The position numbers were made by a program, and so were the translations under genes. DNA of 64,000 bases from Saccharothrix syringae (lineage in GTDB: Bacteria; Actinomycetota; Actinomycetes; Mycobacteriales; Pseudonocardiaceae), in contig NZ_CP034550.1 in the NCBI RefSeq assembly GCF_009498035.1, positions 4,154,001 through 4,218,000 on the forward strand, in the 5' to 3' direction. A model generated the notes under the pieces. That model had not been told where the DNA came from, did no database searches, and saw only the letters and a program-made list of their open reading frames with translations. Shown here in pieces: positions 8,402 to 17,356 of the stretch (its first letter is position 1; the number at the start of each line of letters is the position of its first letter).

Positions 8402-9684
8402 CCGACCGAGAACCCGTTCGCCTTCAGGTCCGCCACGGTCGCTTCCTGCACCTTCACGAGTGCGGGCACGAGGTCCGCGCCGGCCGTGATGGCCTCGCCG
8501 AAGGCGTTCTTGTAGGTGGTGTAGGCGACGTTGACGTTGGGGCCCCAGGTGAAGCTCGCCGCGGTGCCCGCGATCTCGGCGGCCAGGGTGTAGAAGTCGG
8601 GCTGGTTGGCGAAGAACGCCGGCGGCCCGCTCAGCGCGCCACCGGTCTGCGCGGCGGTCGCCGCGGGGTAGACGCCGCTCTCGGTCACCAGCGCGGCGAC
8701 GGCACCCGGGTCGGTGTTGAGCCACACCGCGAACTCGGCGGCGACCCGCTGGTGCTTCGAACCCGAGGTCACGGCGGTGGTGGAACCGCCCCAGCTGCCG
8801 GTGCGCGGCGTGGCCGGGTCCCACTGCGGCAGGGGCGCCACGGCCCACTTGCCCTTGGTGGACCCGGCGTTGCCCTGGAGCACGCCCGGCGCCCACACGG
8901 CGCTGAGCCAGCCGACCTGGACGCCGTCGTTGAGCGCCTTGTTCCACTCGGGGGTGTACATCGGGGACTTGTCCACCGCGCCCTCGGCGACCAGGCCGCT
9001 CCAGTACGCGGTGACCTTGCGGGAGGCCGCGTCGTCGACGGCGACCTTCCACTTGTCGCCCTCCACCGACCACCACTGGCCGCCGGCCTGCTGGACCAGG
9101 CCCGCGAACCAGCCCGGGTCGTTCGACGAGAAGGTGCCCAGGTACCTGTCCGGTGCCTTGGCGCGCAGGTCGCGGGCCGTCCGCGCGTAGTCGTCCCAGG
9201 TCTTCGGCACGGTCAGGCCGTACTGCTCGAACAGGTCGGCCCGGTAGTAGAACATCATCGGGCCGGAGTCCTGGGGCACGGCGTAGACACCGCTGCCGCC
9301 GAGGGTGACCTGGTCCCACACACCGGGTGCGAAGGCGTCCTCCGCGCCCCCGGCGGCCGCGGAGATGTCGGCCAGCACGTCGTTGCCCACCAGGGTCGGC
9401 AGCGCCTGGTACTCGACCTGGGCGAGGTCCGGCGGGTTGCCCCCCTTGGCGCTGGTCAGCAGCTTGGTCACCAGGTCGTCGCCCGACGCCTGCCTGCTCA
9501 CCACGACCTTGGCGCCCGGGTGGCCGGCGTTCCACCGCTCGACGACCTTCTCGATGTTGGGCGCCCAGGACCAGAACGACAGCTCGACGGGGCCGTCGGT
9601 CTCCTCCGCGCCGCCGCCGCAGCCGGCGAGCAGGACGAGCCCGAGTGCGGCGGCCAGGGACTTCTGCACCAGGTGGAGTCGCAT
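8398..9684 (-). CDS. Sugar ABC transporter substrate-binding lipoprotein
   Basis: A 428-residue extracellular solute-binding protein of the maltose-binding (family 1) class. Residues 1-21 form a lipoprotein signal ending in the lipobox LLAG with Cys22. Mature landmarks include ELSFWSW, WDDYARTARDL and WGGSTTAVTSGSKHQRVAAEF. It is the first gene of the operon, with an operator and promoter at 9,739-9,780 upstream. The partner glycosidase suggests galactosides or galacto-oligosaccharides as ligand (inference). Confidence 0.94.
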   Translation of the reverse strand: MRLHLVQKSLAAALGLVLLAGCGGGAEETDGPVELSFWSWAPNIEKVVERWNAGHPGAKVVVSRQASGDDLVTKLLTSAKGGNPPDLAQVEYQALPTLVGNDVLADISAAAGGAEDAFAPGVWDQVTLGGSGVYAVPQDSGPMMFYYRADLFEQYGLTVPKTWDDYARTARDLRAKAPDRYLGTFSSNDPGWFAGLVQQAGGQWWSVEGDKWKVAVDDAASRKVTAYWSGLVAEGAVDKSPMYTPEWNKALNDGVQVGWLSAVWAPGVLQGNAGSTKGKWAVAPLPQWDPATPRTGSWGGSTTAVTSGSKHQRVAAEFAVWLNTDPGAVAALVTESGVYPAATAAQTGGALSGPPAFFANQPDFYTLAAEIAGTAASFTWGPNVNVAYTTYKNAFGEAITAGADLVPALVKVQEATVADLKANGFSVG

Positions 9685-9738
9685 GGGGTCTCTCCGGGGT
9701 GTTCGCGTCGCCGACGCCCTTGCCGGCGGGAACCGCGC

Positions 9739-9752
9739 TGTGAACGTGCACA
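9739..9752. promoter_or_regulatory. LacI-type operator, importer side
   Basis: TGTGAACGTGCACA, an imperfect palindrome. It lies just downstream of the minus-strand promoter, where bound repressor would block the importer operon. Its inverted twin is at 9827-9840. Confidence 0.75.
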
Positions 9753-9774
9753 GTAGTTACGCCCACCGGAACCG

Positions 9775-9790
9775 TGTCAACCACTTGACA
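9775..9790. promoter_or_regulatory. Back-to-back -35 boxes of two divergent promoters
   Basis: TGTCAA-CCAC-TTGACA is a perfect inverted repeat giving a consensus TTGACA on each strand. On the plus strand a 17-nt spacer leads to ATTAAT (9808-9813) for the beta-galactosidase. On the minus strand a 17-nt spacer leads to ACTACT just before the operator, for the importer. Confidence 0.65.
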
Positions 9791-9826
9791 CCGGCTTTTT
9801 CCACGGGATTAATCGGCACGCAGGAC

Positions 9827-9840
9827 CGTGCACGTTCACA
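9827..9840. promoter_or_regulatory. LacI-type operator, beta-galactosidase side
   Basis: CGTGCACGTTCACA, the reverse complement of the 9739-9752 site in 13 of 14 positions. It lies between the plus-strand -10 box and the start codon at 9856. Confidence 0.75.
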
Positions 9841-9855
9841 GTCGCAGGAGAGTTC

Positions 9856-11868
9856 ATGACGTTCGGGGTGTTCCGTCCGGGTGCTTCGTCCTGGCCGGTG
9901 GGCGTGGACGGCCTGGTCTACGGCGGCGACTACAACCCGGAGCAGTGGCCCGAGCAGGTGTGGGCGGAGGACGTCGAGCTGATGCGCCGGGCCAGGGTGA
10001 ACCTGGTCAGCGTCGCCATCCACTCCTGGGCGCTGCTGGAACCGCGCCCCGGCGAGTTCGACCTCGGCTGGCTGGACCGCCTGCTCGACCTGCTGCACGG
10101 CGCGGGCGTCGCGGTCAACCTCGCCACCCCCACGGTGGTGCCGCCCGCCTGGCTCTACCGGGCCCACCCGGAGATCCGGCCGGTGACCCGCGACGGCGTG
10201 GTCCTCGACCGCGGCTCCCGCGCGACGTTCTGCCCCAGCTCACCCGCCTACCGCGAGGCGGCCGCGCGCATCACCCGCACCCTGGCCGCCCGCTACTCCG
10301 GCCACCCGGCGCTGGCCCTGTGGCACGTGCACAACGAGTACGGCGCGCCGCTGGGCGCCTGCTACTGCCCGGAGTCGGCCGGGGCGTTCCGCCGCTGGCT
10401 GCGCACCCGGTACGGCAGCCCGGACGCGCTCAACGCCGCCTGGGGCACCACCTTCTGGGGCCAGCGCTACGGCGACTGGGACGAGGTCGAGCCGCCCCGC
10501 GCCACGGCCACCGCCGGCAACCCCGCGCAGGAGCTGGACTTCCTGCGGTTCTGCTCCGACGAGCTGCTGGCCTGCTACCGGGCCGAGCGCGACGTGCTGC
10601 GCGAGCACTCCCACCTGCCGGTGACCACCAACTTCATGACCACCAACTGCCGGTCGATCGACTACTGGCGGTGGGGCGCCGAGGTGGACGTGGTGGCCAA
10701 CGACCACTACCTGACCGCCGAGGCCGAGCGGCCCCACGTGGACCTGGCCATGTCCGCGGACCTCACCCGCGCGGTCGCCGACGGGCAGCCGTGGATGCTG
10801 ATGGAGCACTCCACCAGCGCGGTGAACTGGCAGCCGCGCAACCTCGCCAAGCGGCCGGGCGAGATGCGCCGCAACAGCCTGGCCCACGTGGCCAGGGGCG
10901 CGGACGCGGTGATGTTCTTCCAGTGGCGGGCCTCCCGGTTCGGCGCCGAGAAGTTCCACTCCGCGATGCTCCCGCACGCGGGCACCGGCAGCCGGATCTG
11001 GCGCGAGGTGGTGGACCTGGGCGCGGACCTGGTCGCGCTGCGCGAGGTCCGGGGCAGCCTGGTGCGCGCCAACGTCGCGGTGGTGTGGGACTGGGAGTCG
11101 TGGTGGGCGCTGGAGCTGCCCTGGCGGCCCTCGGTCGACCTGGCCTACCGGGAGCGGGTCGAGGCGTTCTACGAGCAGCTGTGGGACGCGCACCTGACCG
11201 TCGACTTCGTCCCGCCCGAGGGCGACCTGTCGGACTACCGGCTGGTCGTGGTGCCGTCGCTGTACCTGACCACCGCGGCGGCGGCGAAGGTGCTGGCCGA
11301 CTACGTGGCGGGTGGCGGCACGCTGGTGGTCTCGTACTTCTCCGGCATCGTCGACGGCAACGACGCGGTGCACCCCGGCGGCCACCCCGGCGCGCTGCGC
11401 GACGTGCTGGGCCTGACCGTGGAGGAGTTCCTGCCGCTGCGCCGCGACGAGCGGGTGGCGCTGACCGGCGGGCTGGTCGGCGACGTGTGGGCCGAGGACG
11501 TCCGCCCGGCGGGCGCCGAACCGGTCCTGCGCTACGCAGACGGCCCGGCCGCGGGCGGCCCCGCCGTGACCCGCAACCGGTTCGGCGCGGGCAGCGCCTG
11601 GTACGTCTCCACCCGGCTGCGCGGCGAGGCGCTGGCCCACGTGCTGCGGGAGGTGTGCGCCGACGCCGGCGTCGACCCGGTCGACCTGCCCCGCGACGTG
11701 GAGGTCGTGCACCGCCACGGCGTCGACGCCGACTACGCGTTCGTCGTCAACCACACCGCGTCCGCCGCCGAGGTGGCGCTGCGCGGGGTCGACCTGCTCA
11801 CCGGCACGGCGTGGCCCGCCGGGGTGACCGTGCCCGCGGGCGGTGCGGCGGTGCTGCGCCTGGAGTGA
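9856..11868 (+). CDS. Beta-galactosidase, glycoside hydrolase family 42
   Basis: Intracellular retaining beta-galactosidase of 670 residues, normal length for GH42. It lacks a signal peptide and so acts on imported sugar. Residues 20-390 form the catalytic barrel: Glu161 in HVHNEYGAP is the expected acid/base and Glu317 in LMEHSTSAVNW the expected nucleophile. A trimerisation-like domain (about 400-610, VVWDWESWWAL to VVSYFSGI) and a C-terminal beta domain follow. ATG 9856 has CAGGAGAG before it. It is transcribed away from the importer operon under a matching operator. Confidence 0.95.
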   Translation: MTFGVFRPGASSWPVGVDGLVYGGDYNPEQWPEQVWAEDVELMRRARVNLVSVAIHSWALLEPRPGEFDLGWLDRLLDLLHGAGVAVNLATPTVVPPAWLYRAHPEIRPVTRDGVVLDRGSRATFCPSSPAYREAAARITRTLAARYSGHPALALWHVHNEYGAPLGACYCPESAGAFRRWLRTRYGSPDALNAAWGTTFWGQRYGDWDEVEPPRATATAGNPAQELDFLRFCSDELLACYRAERDVLREHSHLPVTTNFMTTNCRSIDYWRWGAEVDVVANDHYLTAEAERPHVDLAMSADLTRAVADGQPWMLMEHSTSAVNWQPRNLAKRPGEMRRNSLAHVARGADAVMFFQWRASRFGAEKFHSAMLPHAGTGSRIWREVVDLGADLVALREVRGSLVRANVAVVWDWESWWALELPWRPSVDLAYRERVEAFYEQLWDAHLTVDFVPPEGDLSDYRLVVVPSLYLTTAAAAKVLADYVAGGGTLVVSYFSGIVDGNDAVHPGGHPGALRDVLGLTVEEFLPLRRDERVALTGGLVGDVWAEDVRPAGAEPVLRYADGPAAGGPAVTRNRFGAGSAWYVSTRLRGEALAHVLREVCADAGVDPVDLPRDVEVVHRHGVDADYAFVVNHTASAAEVALRGVDLLTGTAWPAGVTVPAGGAAVLRLE

Positions 11869-11898
11869 ACCGGGTGGCCCCGGTCACCCGACGGGCGG

Positions 11899-11923
11899 GT
11901 TACACCCCCGAGCAGGTGGGTAG
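11899..11923 (+). promoter_or_regulatory. SigB/SigF-type promoter of the STAS-ATPase gene
   Basis: GTTA (11899-11902), exactly 15 nt, then GGGTAG (11918-11923). Spacing is identical to the other three sites of this form in the window. It lies 46 nt before the ATG at 11970. Confidence 0.5.
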
Positions 11924-11969
11924 TTCTACCGGGTTACCACGATCGGGGCGCTCCGGACGGGGGAAGGCG

Positions 11970-12710
11970 ATGCAGACGGGCAGCGGTGTGCACTGCGACG
12001 TGCGGCCGGTGGACGACTGCCTGGTCGTCCATCCCACGGGGGTGCTGAACCTGGCCAACTACGCCTCGCTGCGGGGCACCCTGCTCAAGTGCGCGGTCGA
12101 GCAGCCGCGGGCCCTGGTGGTCGACCTCGCCGACCTGGAGGTCGAGGGGGAGTGCCTGCTCAGCGTGTTCGCCGCGGTCTGGCTGCGGACCTGCGACTGG
12201 CCGTCGGTGCCGCTGCTGCTGGCCGGGTCGGCGGAGCGGCTGCCCCGGCGCACGGCCCTGCGCCGGTACGTGTCCGTGCACGACACCCTGGAGGAGGCGC
12301 TGGCGCACGTCGACCAGCCCCCGCCGTGCCGCCGCGCGACCCGGGTGCTGCCGGCGGCCCCGGGCAGCCCGCGGCTGGCCCGGGCGTTCGTGCGCCGGGT
12401 CTGCGACGACTGGTCGGTGCCGGAGCAGGCGGTCCACACGGCGGTCCAGGTGGCGTCGGAGCTGGTCACCAACACCGTGTCCCACGCGCGCTCGGAGGCG
12501 CGGCTGCGGTTGGAGCTGCGCTGCGACATGCTCACCGTGGCCGTCTCCGACGACGACCCGACGCCCGTCGTGCTGCGCGACCCCGGCGCCGCGCCGCAGG
12601 AGGGCACCGGGCTGCTCGTGGTGGCGCAGCTCGCCCGCACGTGGGGGTGCGTGCCGGACCGGGGGAAGGGGCGCAAGGTCGTCTGGGCGGTCCTGACCAC
12701 CTCGGAGTGA
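11970..12710 (+). CDS. STAS domain fused to an RsbW-like ATP-binding domain
   Basis: A 246-residue fusion of two partner-switch modules that are normally separate proteins: an anti-sigma antagonist (STAS, residues 1-105) and an anti-sigma-type ATPase (about 120-245). The ATPase keeps the N box ELVTNTVSHARSEA and a glycine motif GTGLLVVAQLA. The STAS half has VVDLADLEVEGECLL where the family has a DSSG phospho-serine site, so it is probably not phosphorylated in the usual way. ATG 11970 follows GGGGGAAGGCG. A truncated homologue with the same layout lies at 63,493-64,000. Likely role: stress sigma control (inference). Confidence 0.85.
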   Translation: MQTGSGVHCDVRPVDDCLVVHPTGVLNLANYASLRGTLLKCAVEQPRALVVDLADLEVEGECLLSVFAAVWLRTCDWPSVPLLLAGSAERLPRRTALRRYVSVHDTLEEALAHVDQPPPCRRATRVLPAAPGSPRLARAFVRRVCDDWSVPEQAVHTAVQVASELVTNTVSHARSEARLRLELRCDMLTVAVSDDDPTPVVLRDPGAAPQEGTGLLVVAQLARTWGCVPDRGKGRKVVWAVLTTSE

Positions 12711-12719
12711 CCCCCGGGG

Positions 12720-14708
12720 TCAGTCCGCCTCCGGGCTGGGGTTCTCCGGGTCGTGGTCCTCGGGGCTGGGGTTCTCCGGGCCCGGGTCCTCCGGGTCGTG
12801 GTCCTCCGGGTCGTGGTCCTCCGGGTCGTGGTCCTCCGGTCGGGCGTCCTCCGGTCGGGCGTCCGACGGCTCCATGACGAGGATGGCACCCACGGACTCG
12901 CCCGCCTGGTTGCGCATCGGGGCCACCACGACCCGGACCGTGGTGTTGCGGCCACGCCGGTTGATGGCGTCGATCAGCAGCACGTCCTCGGTCGTCGAGT
13001 CGGACAGCGCCGCCCAGACCGCCGAGCGCAGCTCGCCCACCGGCAGCCCGATGTCCAGGTTGAGCAGGTGCTCGCCCACGGCCTCGTCACTGCGCAGGCC
13101 CCACAGGTCCTCGGTGCCGCGGTTCCACACCAGCACCCGCAGGTCGCGGTCGACGACCACCACCCCCAGGCGCAGGGAGGTCAGGATCGTCTCCATGAAG
13201 TCGTTGACCTGGTCGAGCTCGGCGCTGCGCTCGCGCAGGGTGTCGTTGATGGCCTGCAGCTCGTCGTTGGTGGACTGGAGCTCCTCGTTCATGGTCTCCA
13301 GCTCCTCGTTGGTGGACTGGAGCTCCTCGTTGGTCGTTTCCAGCTCCTCGACGGTCGACTGGAGCTCCTCGTTGGTGGTCTCCAGCTCCTCGTTGGTGGA
13401 CTGGAGCTCCTCGTAGGCCGACTCCAGCCTGCGGTTGGTGTGCTCCAGCTCCTCCAGGAGCTGGCGCGCCGCGCTCACGTCGTGGAACACGATCGTGATG
13501 CCGAGCAGGCCGTTGTCGGTGTGGACCAGCGGGTTGACGTGGATCTCGAACCACACCGAGTCACCGGGCGCCCGGACCCACTCCACGTCCTTGATGCGCA
13601 GCGGGCGGCGCTCGACCTTGGCCTGCTCGACGTAGGCGCGCAGCTCCACCGGCCGGTAGGACAGCTCCAGGTCGCGCAGCGGGCGGCCGATGTCCCGGGG
13701 CGAGAGCCCGAACAGCGCCTCGGCCTGCTGGTTGATCAGCGCCACGATGTCGTCGCCGGTGATGACGACTTGCGCCACCGGGCCCGCGGAGAACGCGTGC
13801 TCGCGCAGCTCGTCCAGACCCCCCACCTCGCCGGCGCGCTCGGGCACCCGCGGGTAGGTGACGAGGCTGCCCAGGCCGGTCGGGACGCCGGGGATGCGGC
13901 GGAACGTGCGGCGCTTGAGGTCGACCGGGTCGAATATCCGGCTGTGCGACAGCAGCATCTCGGCCTTGCCGAGGAACAGGATGCCGCGCGGCGCCAGCGC
14001 GAAGTGGAAGCGGCCCAGGACCTTGGCCTGGGTCTCGGCGTTGAAGTACATCAGCGTGTTGCGGCACACCAGCAGGTCGATCCGGGAGATCGGGGCGTCC
14101 TGCACCAGGTCGTTGCGGCCGAAGATGACCGAGCGGCGCAGGTCCTTGCGGAAGACGTAGTGGCCGCCCTGCTGGTCGAAGTACTGCTGCAACTGCCCTT
14201 CGGTCAGGTTCTCCACCTCGGCCGTCGTGTAGGAAGCCTGCCGCGCCTGCGTCAGCGCCTCCTCGTCCACGTCGGTGGCGTAGATCTTCACCCGCTGCCG
14301 GAACTGCTCGGGCCCCAGCGCGTCGGCCAGCAGCATGGCCAGGGTGTACGCCTCCTGCCCGGCCGAGCAGCCCGCGCTCCACACGCGCAGCGGCTCGTCG
14401 GGATCGCGCTCGGCCAGCAGTGCGGGGATGACGTCGCGGCGGATGTGCTCCCACGCCTCGGCGTCCCGGAAGAAGTCGGTCACGTTGATAAGGATGGTGT
14501 TGAACAGCGCGTCGAACTCGTCCGGGTCGACCTGGAGCAGGTCCATGTAGTCGCTGAAGTGGTCCACGCCGACCTGGGCCATCCGCCGCCGGACGCGGCG
14601 GGCGAGGCTCGTCCGCTTGTAACCGGTGAAGTCGAACCCGCGTGTCTCCTTCAGGTACGTGAGTACCGCTTCGAACTGGTCGTCCGGCTCGGTGGGGATG
14701 GCGTCCAC
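12720..14708 (-). CDS. CheR-type methyltransferase with PAS domains and a long coiled coil
   Basis: A 662-residue cytosolic signalling protein. A CheR N-terminal domain and SAM-dependent methyltransferase (about 12-275; SAGCSAGQEAYTLAML, then DLLVCRNTLMYF) are followed by a PAS domain (306-412), a coiled coil of repeated NEELQSTNEELET heptads (417-502) and a second PAS (505-625). The coiled coil matches CheB/CheR hybrid sensors; the kinase those proteins often carry is absent. The tail (627-662) is a Pro/Glu/Asp repeat. GTG 14708 has only a weak ribosome site. It follows the CheB-like gene by 47 bp on the same strand. Confidence 0.88.
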   Translation of the reverse strand: MDAIPTEPDDQFEAVLTYLKETRGFDFTGYKRTSLARRVRRRMAQVGVDHFSDYMDLLQVDPDEFDALFNTILINVTDFFRDAEAWEHIRRDVIPALLAERDPDEPLRVWSAGCSAGQEAYTLAMLLADALGPEQFRQRVKIYATDVDEEALTQARQASYTTAEVENLTEGQLQQYFDQQGGHYVFRKDLRRSVIFGRNDLVQDAPISRIDLLVCRNTLMYFNAETQAKVLGRFHFALAPRGILFLGKAEMLLSHSRIFDPVDLKRRTFRRIPGVPTGLGSLVTYPRVPERAGEVGGLDELREHAFSAGPVAQVVITGDDIVALINQQAEALFGLSPRDIGRPLRDLELSYRPVELRAYVEQAKVERRPLRIKDVEWVRAPGDSVWFEIHVNPLVHTDNGLLGITIVFHDVSAARQLLEELEHTNRRLESAYEELQSTNEELETTNEELQSTVEELETTNEELQSTNEELETMNEELQSTNDELQAINDTLRERSAELDQVNDFMETILTSLRLGVVVVDRDLRVLVWNRGTEDLWGLRSDEAVGEHLLNLDIGLPVGELRSAVWAALSDSTTEDVLLIDAINRRGRNTTVRVVVAPMRNQAGESVGAILVMEPSDARPEDARPEDHDPEDHDPEDHDPEDPGPENPSPEDHDPENPSPEAD
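12726..12872. repeat. 15-bp-type tandem repeat coding the acidic tail of the CheR-PAS protein
   Basis: Units of the form GTCCTCCGGGTCGTG occur four times with decayed neighbours. The coding strand gives HDPED, RPEDA and NPSPE motifs. Confidence 0.8.
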
Positions 14709-14755
14709 AGATGTGGACGCTACCGCTATTCGCTCTGCTCGCGCGTATCGGTGGC

Positions 14756-15793
14756 CTATAGGCCGGTCGATTCGACGTCAGAGCTCTCGTCCCGGGACCG
14801 GCTCAGGCTGGACAGCAGGAAGTCGCGCAGCACCGTCGCCGCCCGGGTGGACTCCTCGGCCAGGCCGAGGTAGCGGTCGATCCGGCGCTGGTCGCCCCAG
14901 CCGCGCGCGGTCTCCACCATCCGGTGGGACAGGCTGGCCTTCTCCTCCAGGGTGCGCAGGGCCGTCCACAGCGCCTTCTCGAAGGCGTCGCCCTGCGCCT
15001 GCGCCAGGGCCTCGGCCGACCACGCGTGGCCGATCTGGCAGCGGAAGCGCAGCGAGTCCGGCTCGACCTCGTTGAGCACGCCGTTGCAGTCCGGGCAGCT
15101 GTACTCGCTGGCCTCGCCGATCATGTGCGCGTCGACCTCCAAGACTCCCCGCAGGTCCCGGGCGATCCGGTTCTCCTGGGCCAACCTCGCGGGCACGGGT
15201 GGCGCGGCGGTCACGCCCACCGGGTCCCGCACCAGCCCGGCCAGCAGCGGCCCCAGCTCGGCGGCGGGCCGCACGTGGGTGGTCTCGACGTGCCGCAACG
15301 CATTCTCCGGCATCCCGGCGTACAGGGCGTCGTCCGGGTCCTGGACCACGGCGGTACCGCCGCGGGTGCGGATGGCGACCAGGCCGGCCACGCCGTCGTC
15401 GAGGACGCCGGAGAGGATGACGCCGACGACCCGCGGCCCGCCCGCGATGGCGGCGGACCGGAACAGCACGTCGATCGCCGGCCGGTGCCCGTTCTCGGCC
15501 GGGCCGTGGGACAGGACGAACCGGTCCTCCACCACGAGCAGGTGGTGGTCGGGTGGCGCCACGTGCACCCGGCCGCGGGTCAGCGGCATCCCGGATCGGG
15601 CGGAGACCGCGGGCAGCGGACCGGCGCGGCGGATGATCTGCGGCAGCGCGCTGGTGCCGCCGGCGGGCAGGTGCAGCACCACGGCCACCGCGGCGGGCAG
15701 GTCGGGCGGCAGGCCGGCGACCAGGTCGCGCAGCGCTTCCACCCCGCCCGCCGAGGCACCCACCACGATCAGGTCAGCATGTGCCTGTGGCAT
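14756..15793 (-). CDS. CheB-type methylesterase without receiver domain, with zinc-finger-like tail
   Basis: A 345-residue protein. Residues 5-190 are a CheB methylesterase domain with the triad positions visible: Ser14 in VGASAGGVEAL, His41 in VVLHLPAGG and Asp132/133 in LSGVLDDG. The phospho-receiver domain that regulates chemotaxis CheB is missing. The C-terminal part holds YSCPDCNGVL and FRCQIGHAWS, a likely zinc site, and then a helical region. No chemoreceptors or flagellar genes are nearby, so a non-chemotaxis role with the downstream CheR-PAS protein is likely. Confidence 0.9.
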   Translation of the reverse strand: MPQAHADLIVVGASAGGVEALRDLVAGLPPDLPAAVAVVLHLPAGGTSALPQIIRRAGPLPAVSARSGMPLTRGRVHVAPPDHHLLVVEDRFVLSHGPAENGHRPAIDVLFRSAAIAGGPRVVGVILSGVLDDGVAGLVAIRTRGGTAVVQDPDDALYAGMPENALRHVETTHVRPAAELGPLLAGLVRDPVGVTAAPPVPARLAQENRIARDLRGVLEVDAHMIGEASEYSCPDCNGVLNEVEPDSLRFRCQIGHAWSAEALAQAQGDAFEKALWTALRTLEEKASLSHRMVETARGWGDQRRIDRYLGLAEESTRAATVLRDFLLSSLSRSRDESSDVESTGL

Positions 15794-15916
15794 GGGGGGT
15801 CACGTCTCCGTCCGGTCGCGGGTGTGCTGGTCGGGCCGGACCGCTCAGGGGGTGGGCCGGTCGTGGGGAACCCGGTCACGGGCAACCGTAGTGGTCGGAC
15901 CACGCCACCGCGACCG

Positions 15917-17020
15917 TCACGTGCCCGTCCTCGGCGTTTCCCCCTCGGTGGTCCTCTCCGGCCGCCCGCTCCCCGCGCCGGCCTGCCCCGCACCCGCCGA
16001 CCCGGTCAGCCCGTTCTCGACCGCCTGCCGCGCGGCCGCGGCGGCCTGCCGGTGCTCCTCGGCCTGGCGCAGGTGGTCCGTGCCGTCCGTCCCGCTCCGG
16101 GCCATCTTCTCGTGCAGCAGGGCGGCCCGCTCGTGGGCCTCGGCGGCGGAGAGGTAGGCGGCCATGGTGCGCTGCAGCCGGTCGGCCGCCCGCGCGGCCG
16201 CCTGCTTGGCCCGGCGGTTGGCCTCGCTGACGTGCTCGGGCTTGGAGCCGCGCATCCGCCCCGTCTGCGACGAGAGCTGGTCGTGCAGCTCGCTCGCCCT
16301 GGCCGCGGCGTCCTTGGCCGCCTGGCGGGCCAGCTCGGAGGTGTCCCCGGCGTCGATCCCGGTCTCGGCGATGATCTCGGCCAGGCGCCGCACCTTGATG
16401 TTCAGCTTCTGCGACGCGGTCGACAGCAGTCGGAACGCCTGCTCGGAGGTGGCGTGGTGCCGCTGCATCAGGATGCCGACGGCCCGGCTGATGGCCTCGC
16501 GGCTGGCCACGGCCGTGCGCAGGTCCTCCTCCCGCAGGGCCGTGGCCAGGGCGATCCCCGCGTGCGTCGCGTAGAGCGCCGCCACCGCCCGGCTCCGCTC
16601 GTCGAACGCGCGGGGTGCGCGGGCGTAGAGGTTCAGCGACGAGCGCGCGACGCCCCGGCCGGTCAGGTGGCAGGACAGCACGCTGCCCAGGCCCAGCTCG
16701 ACCGCGCGCGCGGTGAACCGGGGCCACCGCGCGTCACCGGCCAGGTCGTCGACCGCCAGCACCCCGTCGTCGGCCACCGCCCGCAGGCAGGGGCCCTCAC
16801 CGCAGCCGTACTGGGCGTCGTCGGCGGCGGCGGCCAGCTCGTCGGTGGCCGCCGCCGTCACCAGGGTGCCGGAGCGCGCCAGGGAGACCGACGCGGACCC
16901 CACGCCCGGCACCACGGTGACCGCCAGCTCCGCGATCCGGTCGGCCGTCGCGGCGACCGACTCCTGCTCGGCGAAGCGCCGCGCCGCCTCGGTGAGCACC
17001 TCGACCAGTTCCATGCCCAT
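15917..17020 (-). CDS. GAF-ANTAR regulator with a long helical tail
   Basis: A 367-residue protein. A GAF sensor domain (about 8-155; YGCGEGPCLRAVADD) precedes an ANTAR RNA-binding domain (160-220; REAISRAVGILMQRHHATSEQAFRLL), the module that binds paired hexaloop hairpins in mRNA to cause antitermination. The tail (225-367) is Ala/Arg/Glu-rich and probably coiled. ATG 17020 is preceded by GGGGAGGGGGGAGG. It heads the minus-strand set GAF-ANTAR, CheB, CheR, with 123 bp before CheB. Confidence 0.92.
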   Translation of the reverse strand: MGMELVEVLTEAARRFAEQESVAATADRIAELAVTVVPGVGSASVSLARSGTLVTAAATDELAAAADDAQYGCGEGPCLRAVADDGVLAVDDLAGDARWPRFTARAVELGLGSVLSCHLTGRGVARSSLNLYARAPRAFDERSRAVAALYATHAGIALATALREEDLRTAVASREAISRAVGILMQRHHATSEQAFRLLSTASQKLNIKVRRLAEIIAETGIDAGDTSELARQAAKDAAARASELHDQLSSQTGRMRGSKPEHVSEANRRAKQAAARAADRLQRTMAAYLSAAEAHERAALLHEKMARSGTDGTDHLRQAEEHRQAAAAARQAVENGLTGSAGAGQAGAGSGRPERTTEGETPRTGT

Positions 17021-17224
17021 GCCTCCCCCCTCCCCTCTGGACCCGTGTCGGGTCGTCAGGCGGAACGCGCGCCGATTGCACGATCGCTATACCCCCTGGT
17101 GCGGGGTGAGGAGAAGTCGTACACCCGATCGGACGATAACCGGGCCAGTGGGGCGCGAAGCGGGTGTACCCCGTGCGCACCGCGCGTGAAACCGCGGCCC
17201 GAACCGGTCGCGCGCCTCGGCCGC

Positions 17225-17289
17225 GTGGACCGGTCGCGTGGACCGGCTTCGTGGACCGGTCGCGTGGACCGGCCGCGTGGACCGGTCGT
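17225..17289. repeat. 13-bp tandem repeat, five units
   Basis: Five exact-length units of the form GTGGACCGGTCGC, differing only in the last four positions. Confidence 0.9.
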
Positions 17290-17331
17290 GCGCACCGCGA
17301 GTCCACAGCGGACGGTCCGAACCGGCCGGTG

Positions 17332-17356
17332 GTTTCCGCCGGTGGCCCGGGGGTAA
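17332..17356 (+). promoter_or_regulatory. SigB/SigF-type promoter of the carboxylate-amine ligase gene
   Basis: GTTT (17332-17335), 15-nt spacer, GGGTAA (17351-17356). The start codon is 142 nt further on, so the leader would be about 135 nt. Confidence 0.5.

Noticed and set aside
14756..15793. Chemotaxis methylesterase CheB in the strict sense
   Set aside because: The receiver domain is missing and there are no chemoreceptor, CheA or CheW genes nearby, so a chemotaxis role is not supported.
17084..17095. GGGTAT box upstream of the GAF-ANTAR gene as a SigB/SigF promoter
   Set aside because: No GTTT-like -35 element lies 14-17 nt upstream on that strand.
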